DNA of 64,000 bases from Martelella mediterranea DSM 17316 (GTDB taxonomy: Bacteria > Pseudomonadota > Alphaproteobacteria > Rhizobiales > Rhizobiaceae): positions 1,940,001 through 2,004,000 of the forward strand of contig NZ_CP020330.1 of NCBI RefSeq assembly GCF_002043005.1. The letters run 5' to 3'. How positions within the stretch are numbered: the first letter of the stretch is position 1; every line of letters begins with the position of its first letter. The notes below the pieces were generated by a model. It did not search any database. It was not told the DNA's origin and saw only the letters and a list, made by a program, of their open reading frames with translations. Of this stretch, positions 60,637 to 64,000 are shown piece by piece. The translations under genes were made by a program, and so were the position numbers.

Positions 60637-61896
60637 TCAAAGCCGCGCAAAGGCGGCGCTGGCGGATGCGGGTGTCCGGTCGCCAGCCCCATCGGTCGTC
60701 CCCACGATGTGGTCGGACACAAGGGTGTCGATCTCGTCCTCCGACAAACCAAGCTCGGCCAGTACTTCGCGCGAGTGCTCGCCAAGGCGCGGGGCTGGGG
60801 TCGTGGGGGCGATCGCGGCGCCGTTGGCCTTGAAGCCCGCCGTCGGGACATGGACGGTGGTGCCGGGCACTGCTTCCATCGGCGTCGTGAGCTGGCGGAC
60901 GGCGGCGTGCTCTTCTGCCAGCATCTCGGCGAGATTGCGCACCCTTCCGGCAGGCACGCCGACGGCGTTGAGGTCTTCCTCCCATGCGCTGGCCGACCGG
61001 GCGAGAAGGGCGGCCTCAAGGGCGGGGCGCAGCCCGTTCAGTTCGTCCCTCATCGCCGCCGGGTCGCGTCGCGCCTTTTCGGCAAGCTCGGTCAGGCCGA
61101 GCGTTTCGAGCAGCGGCACGATCTGGCGGATATTGTTTGCCGCCACCATCAAAAGACCGTCGGACGTCTCGAAGCAGCCTGATGTCGGGCTTCGGCTCCA
61201 GGCCTCGTTGCCCGCCGGCTCGGGCTTCCAGCCGGAGCTGAGATGGCTGGTCAGCAGCGATGCCATCAGCATCATCGAGGTGTCGAGCATGGCGACGTCG
61301 AGATGCACGCCTTCGCCGGTTGCGCGCCTTTGATGCAGCGCCGCGGAGATGGCATAGGCCGCGTTGAGCCCGGTGGCGAAATCGACATAGGGCGCGCCGA
61401 CCTTGGTCGGGCCGCTCTCCCGGGTGCCTGTCGTGCCCATGATGCCGCACATGCCTTGGATCACATGGTCATAGGCGCCGCGCCGGCTATAGGGGCCGTC
61501 CTGGCCGAAGGCCGAGATCGAGCAATAGATCAGGTCGGGCTTGACCGCCTTCATATCCTCATAGCCGAGCCCGTTGCGCGCCATTGTGCCCGGCCGCATG
61601 TTCTCGATGAACACATCGGCGTTCGCCGTCAGGCGCTTGAGGATGTCGCGCCCCTCCGGCGTCTTGATATCAAGGGCGAGCGAGCGCTTGGCGGCATTCT
61701 GGGACATGTAGGACAGCCCCATGCCGGCTTCGTTGAGTTCGGGAAGCTGGCCGCCCTTGCGGGTCCAGTCGCCGATGCCCGGGACTTCGATCTTGATGAC
61801 GTCGGCCCCCAGCAGGGCCAGCTGATAGCCGGCATAGGGGCCGGCAAGAACATGGCTGGTATCGATGACGCGGAGGCCTTTGAGGGGCTCGAACAC
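60637..61896 (-). CDS. CaiB/BaiF CoA-transferase, probably dicarboxylate (glutarate-type)
   Basis: 419 residues from a GTG at 61896 with GGGAG nine bases upstream; the open frame to 62244 is a shadow of tctC. FEPLKGLRVIDTSHVLAGPY, GADVIKIEVPGIGDWTRKGG, and the catalytic aspartate in VGAPYVDFATGLNAAYA. PRLGEHSREVLAELGLS near the end. Compared with the CoA-transferase at 36238 it has an extra C-terminal tail rich in Ala/Ser. It lies convergent to gcdH and behind a TctC gene; activation of imported glutarate or pimelate with succinyl-CoA fits both neighbours. Confidence 0.9.
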   Translation of the reverse strand: MFEPLKGLRVIDTSHVLAGPYAGYQLALLGADVIKIEVPGIGDWTRKGGQLPELNEAGMGLSYMSQNAAKRSLALDIKTPEGRDILKRLTANADVFIENMRPGTMARNGLGYEDMKAVKPDLIYCSISAFGQDGPYSRRGAYDHVIQGMCGIMGTTGTRESGPTKVGAPYVDFATGLNAAYAISAALHQRRATGEGVHLDVAMLDTSMMLMASLLTSHLSSGWKPEPAGNEAWSRSPTSGCFETSDGLLMVAANNIRQIVPLLETLGLTELAEKARRDPAAMRDELNGLRPALEAALLARSASAWEEDLNAVGVPAGRVRNLAEMLAEEHAAVRQLTTPMEAVPGTTVHVPTAGFKANGAAIAPTTPAPRLGEHSREVLAELGLSEDEIDTLVSDHIVGTTDGAGDRTPASASAAFARL

Positions 61897-61916
61897 GGAT
61901 AATACTCCCGAAAATT

Positions 61917-61941
61917 CCGGGACGCGACCATCGCGCCCCGG
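61917..61941 (-). terminator. Intercistronic hairpin behind the second tctC
   Basis: CCGGGACGCG and CGCGCCCCGG pair over ten positions with one mismatch and a five-base loop, between tctC (ends 61952) and the CoA-transferase start (61896). Same arrangement as behind the four other binding-protein genes of the window. Confidence 0.5.
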
Positions 61942-61951
61942 GTATGGTTGG

Positions 61952-62899
61952 TCAGTTGGGCGCCTCGACGGCTTCCTTGAGCTTGAGCTCGGCGGCGTAG
62001 GCCGCCTTGACCTCTTCCATAAGCTCGGCCGATCCCTTCTCGACGGGCGGGAAGTCGAGATTGGCCATGACCTGTCGCACGCTTTCGGTGCGGCCGGCCT
62101 CCAGCAGGGCTTTCTCGAGCGTGGCGACCACGTCTTCCGGCATGCCGGCCGGGCCGACCAGAACCAGCTTCGAGCCGTAGCTCGACATGTAGCCGTACTC
62201 GTCCATCGTCTTGATGTCGGGGCTGGCGACCAGGCGGTCCTCACCGGTCGAGGCGATCGTCTTGATCTTGTCGGGGTATTTCTGGTGCGCGCCGCCGCTA
62301 TAGGCGATGTCGAAATCGCCGCCGAGCAGACCGCTGATCATGCCCGCGCCGCCCTTGACCGGCACGAAGTTCAGCTCAAGGCCTTCCTGCTTTGCGACCA
62401 GCTCCATCTGCACCTTCGAGGCCGGCGTGATCGTCGCGACCTTGGCGCCGGGGTTTTCCTTGGCGAAGGCGACGAATTCATCGAACGTGTCGTAGGGGCG
62501 ATCCATCGGCGCGGCGAAGGCCGGCTGGTAGGCCGCGATCGAGCCGATCATGGTGAAGTCGTCGACTTCGTAGTCTGCGGCCGGGTTCCAGATCTGGTTG
62601 GTGGCAACGGCGGTTGAAGGCGAGAGCATCAGCGTGTAGCCGTCCGGCTTCGCCATCTTCAGCTTCAGCGCCGCGACGCTGCTGGCCGCCCCCGGCACGT
62701 TGACCACGATGATCTGCTGGCCGAGGGTCTCCTTCATCTCCTCGAACAGGACCCGGCCGATCGTATCGGTGCCGCCGCCGGCCTCATAGCCGATCAGCGC
62801 GGTGATCGCTTTCGTCGGATAGTCTTCCGCCAATGCCGCGCCCGCGACGAGTGTCGCCGTGGCGACCGCGGCGGCGGCGAGTTTCTTCAGTATGGTCAT
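61952..62899 (-). CDS. tctC: Tripartite tricarboxylate transporter substrate-binding protein (TctC/Bug family), second copy
   Basis: 315 residues. Signal peptide MTILKKLAAAAVATATLVAG then AALA. ITALIGYEAGGGTDTIGRVL and IIVVNVPGAASSVAALKLKM are the ligand-binding loops of the Bug family; the second is a shorter PGA-type loop. FVPVKGGAGMISGLLGGDFD is also typical. Only distantly similar to the copy at 35242, so a different ligand is likely. ATG overlaps the stop of the TctA gene by four bases. Confidence 0.92.
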   Translation of the reverse strand: MTILKKLAAAAVATATLVAGAALAEDYPTKAITALIGYEAGGGTDTIGRVLFEEMKETLGQQIIVVNVPGAASSVAALKLKMAKPDGYTLMLSPSTAVATNQIWNPAADYEVDDFTMIGSIAAYQPAFAAPMDRPYDTFDEFVAFAKENPGAKVATITPASKVQMELVAKQEGLELNFVPVKGGAGMISGLLGGDFDIAYSGGAHQKYPDKIKTIASTGEDRLVASPDIKTMDEYGYMSSYGSKLVLVGPAGMPEDVVATLEKALLEAGRTESVRQVMANLDFPPVEKGSAELMEEVKAAYAAELKLKEAVEAPN

Positions 62900-64000
62900 G
62901 AGTTCCTCCCGGTTTCATTGAGTGCGGCGGTCCCTGCGGATATGGCGAGGGCCGCCCGAGTGCGGCGCCGGATTTCGGCCAGCGCCAGGATCGCGATGAG
63001 CGCGACTGTCAGGCCGATGAAAACGGCCGCGATTGGATGCTGCACAAGGTTGGTCACGTCCCGGTCGAGCAGCGGGATCGTCTGGCGCAGGGTCAGTTCC
63101 AGCGACGGTCCGATGACGAAGCCGATCAGGAAGGTGACAAAGGAAAAGTCGAGTTTCTTGGCCAGCACGCCGAACACGGCGAAGATCAGCATCACCCCGA
63201 TGCCGAACAGTCCGCCGCCCTGCATGAATGCTCCGATCATGCAGAAGAACAGGACGGCGGGTGCGATCACGCGCATCGGCGAGCGGATCACCCAGGCGAA
63301 GAATGATTGGCCGATGATGCCGATCGCCAACAGGGCGAAGCTTGCCACGATCATCGCCGCGTAGAGGGCCTGGACGATCTCTGCGTCCTCGACGAACATC
63401 AGCGGACCGGGCGTGATCCCGTGGATGACGAAGGCGGAAATCAGGATCGCCGCGATCACCGAGCCGGGGATGCCGAGCGCGAACAGCGGCACGAAGCTGG
63501 AGGGCACCACCGCATTATCCGCGCTTTCGGATGCGGCGACGCCTTCGATTGCGCCCTTACCGAAGCGTTCCGGGGTCTTCGACATGCGCGCCGTGGCACC
63601 GTAGGACATGAACGAGGCGACGCTGGCGCCGAGGCCCGGCAGGATGCCGACGAAAACGCCGATCCCGGTGCCGCGCAGGATCACGGGCAGGCAGCGGCGC
63701 CAGTCCTGACCGGTCACCCGGCTATCGTCCGGATCGGACGAGACGCGGATTTCGGCCACCTGGCGATCCAGCGCGCGGTGGTTGGCCATCTGCAGGATCA
63801 TTTCCGATACCGCCATCATGCCGATCGCCACGGGGATCAGCGACAGGCCGTCGAACAGTTCCAGCCGGCCGAAGGTGAAACGGGGCACGGCGGTTTCAAC
63901 CTCCATGCCCACCGTGGCGACCAGGAGGCCGAGCGTGCCAGAAATCAGGCCCTTGACCAGCGAATTACCGGCAAGCGCGCCGATGAAGGTCAGCGAGAAC
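62896..64000 (-). CDS. tctA: Tripartite tricarboxylate transporter permease TctA, 5' end outside window
   Basis: The frame runs off the right edge; about 368 residues of an expected 500 are visible. It has the TctA repeat GTGIGVFVGILPGLGASVAS, then IEGVAASESADNAVVPSSFV and PLFALGIPGSVIAAILISAF. An internal ATG at 63912 is not the start, since FSLTFIGALAGNSLVKGLIS in front of it is good TctA sequence. Forms a TTT importer with the TctC downstream and presumably a TctB outside the window. Confidence 0.93.
   Translation of the reverse strand, partial: FSLTFIGALAGNSLVKGLISGTLGLLVATVGMEVETAVPRFTFGRLELFDGLSLIPVAIGMMAVSEMILQMANHRALDRQVAEIRVSSDPDDSRVTGQDWRRCLPVILRGTGIGVFVGILPGLGASVASFMSYGATARMSKTPERFGKGAIEGVAASESADNAVVPSSFVPLFALGIPGSVIAAILISAFVIHGITPGPLMFVEDAEIVQALYAAMIVASFALLAIGIIGQSFFAWVIRSPMRVIAPAVLFFCMIGAFMQGGGLFGIGVMLIFAVFGVLAKKLDFSFVTFLIGFVIGPSLELTLRQTIPLLDRDVTNLVQHPIAAVFIGLTVALIAILALAEIRRRTRAALAISAGTAALNETGRNS

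Noticed and set aside
1..64000. tRNA, rRNA, CRISPR arrays, prophage or conjugation genes
   Set aside because: Looked for cloverleaf-like tRNA genes, spaced repeats and phage or transfer genes; none found. The hairpins at 6683-6798 do not form a tRNA.

Overview
The window reads as a GC-rich alphaproteobacterial chromosome segment, most likely Rhizobiales. The evidence is the density of solute-binding-protein transport operons (TRAP, CUT1 sugar ABC, Opp-type ABC, and two tripartite tricarboxylate systems), rhizobial-style GntR/LysR/LacI/MocR regulators, and a short mosaic palindrome of the kind found between rhizobial genes. No rRNA, tRNA or CRISPR was seen. It is a catabolic island region: nearly every block pairs an importer with its own enzymes and regulator.

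Layout. 1-4.0 kb: SDR tail, GST/HxlR divergent pair, AraC regulator divergent from an SRPBCC protein and an MDR oxidoreductase. 4.1-6.7 kb: a scar of two truncated genes, then an omega-aminotransferase divergent from an XRE-cupin regulator with a possible leaderless promoter. 6.9-16.4 kb: LysR, RraA-type aldolase, class I aminotransferase and TRAP transporter on the minus strand, divergent from a relic accB-accC and the 5-oxoprolinase genes pxpB, pxpC, a biotin-less BCCP-like gene and pxpA. A 19-base motif is repeated upstream of the TRAP operon and the aminotransferase. 16.7-20.4 kb: nitrilase and MocR regulator, a decayed hemA-like fragment, a DUF983 protein.

20.4-24.5 kb is a graveyard of an oligopeptide-type ABC ATPase pair (oppD/oppF): an IS3-family element inserted in oppD (target duplication GCGA), a second, IS407-like IS3 element inserted inside the first (target duplication TTAG), then a truncated IS5-family element, and an oppF copy ended by one amber codon.

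24.7-32.1 kb: LacI-controlled sugar ABC operon with a GH127 beta-L-arabinofuranosidase-like enzyme. 32.6-40.8 kb: TctCAB transporter with CaiB CoA-transferase, Ldh-family dehydrogenase and a two-subunit class I fumarase-type hydratase, divergent from an enolase-superfamily enzyme. 40.9-42.4 kb: XRE/DUF2975 pair and a lipoprotein. 42.6-54.2 kb: Opp-type ABC importer, sialidase-like beta-propeller, Fe-alcohol dehydrogenase, GntR regulator, DUF1537 acid-sugar kinase, PdxA2-type dehydrogenase and a DHDPS-family lyase. 54.4-64 kb: TetR regulator, two acyl-CoA dehydrogenases and a FadJ-like fusion resembling pimelate-degradation PimC/PimD/PimF, glutaryl-CoA dehydrogenase, CoA-transferase and a second TTT transporter.

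Most interesting: (i) the pyroglutamate ring-opening + aminotransferase + retro-aldolase + TRAP cluster, which together could degrade a 4-substituted pyroglutamate/glutamate; (ii) the sialidase-like/acid-sugar cluster; (iii) the odd-chain dicarboxylate cluster; (iv) a GC-rich hairpin directly behind every one of the five binding-protein genes.
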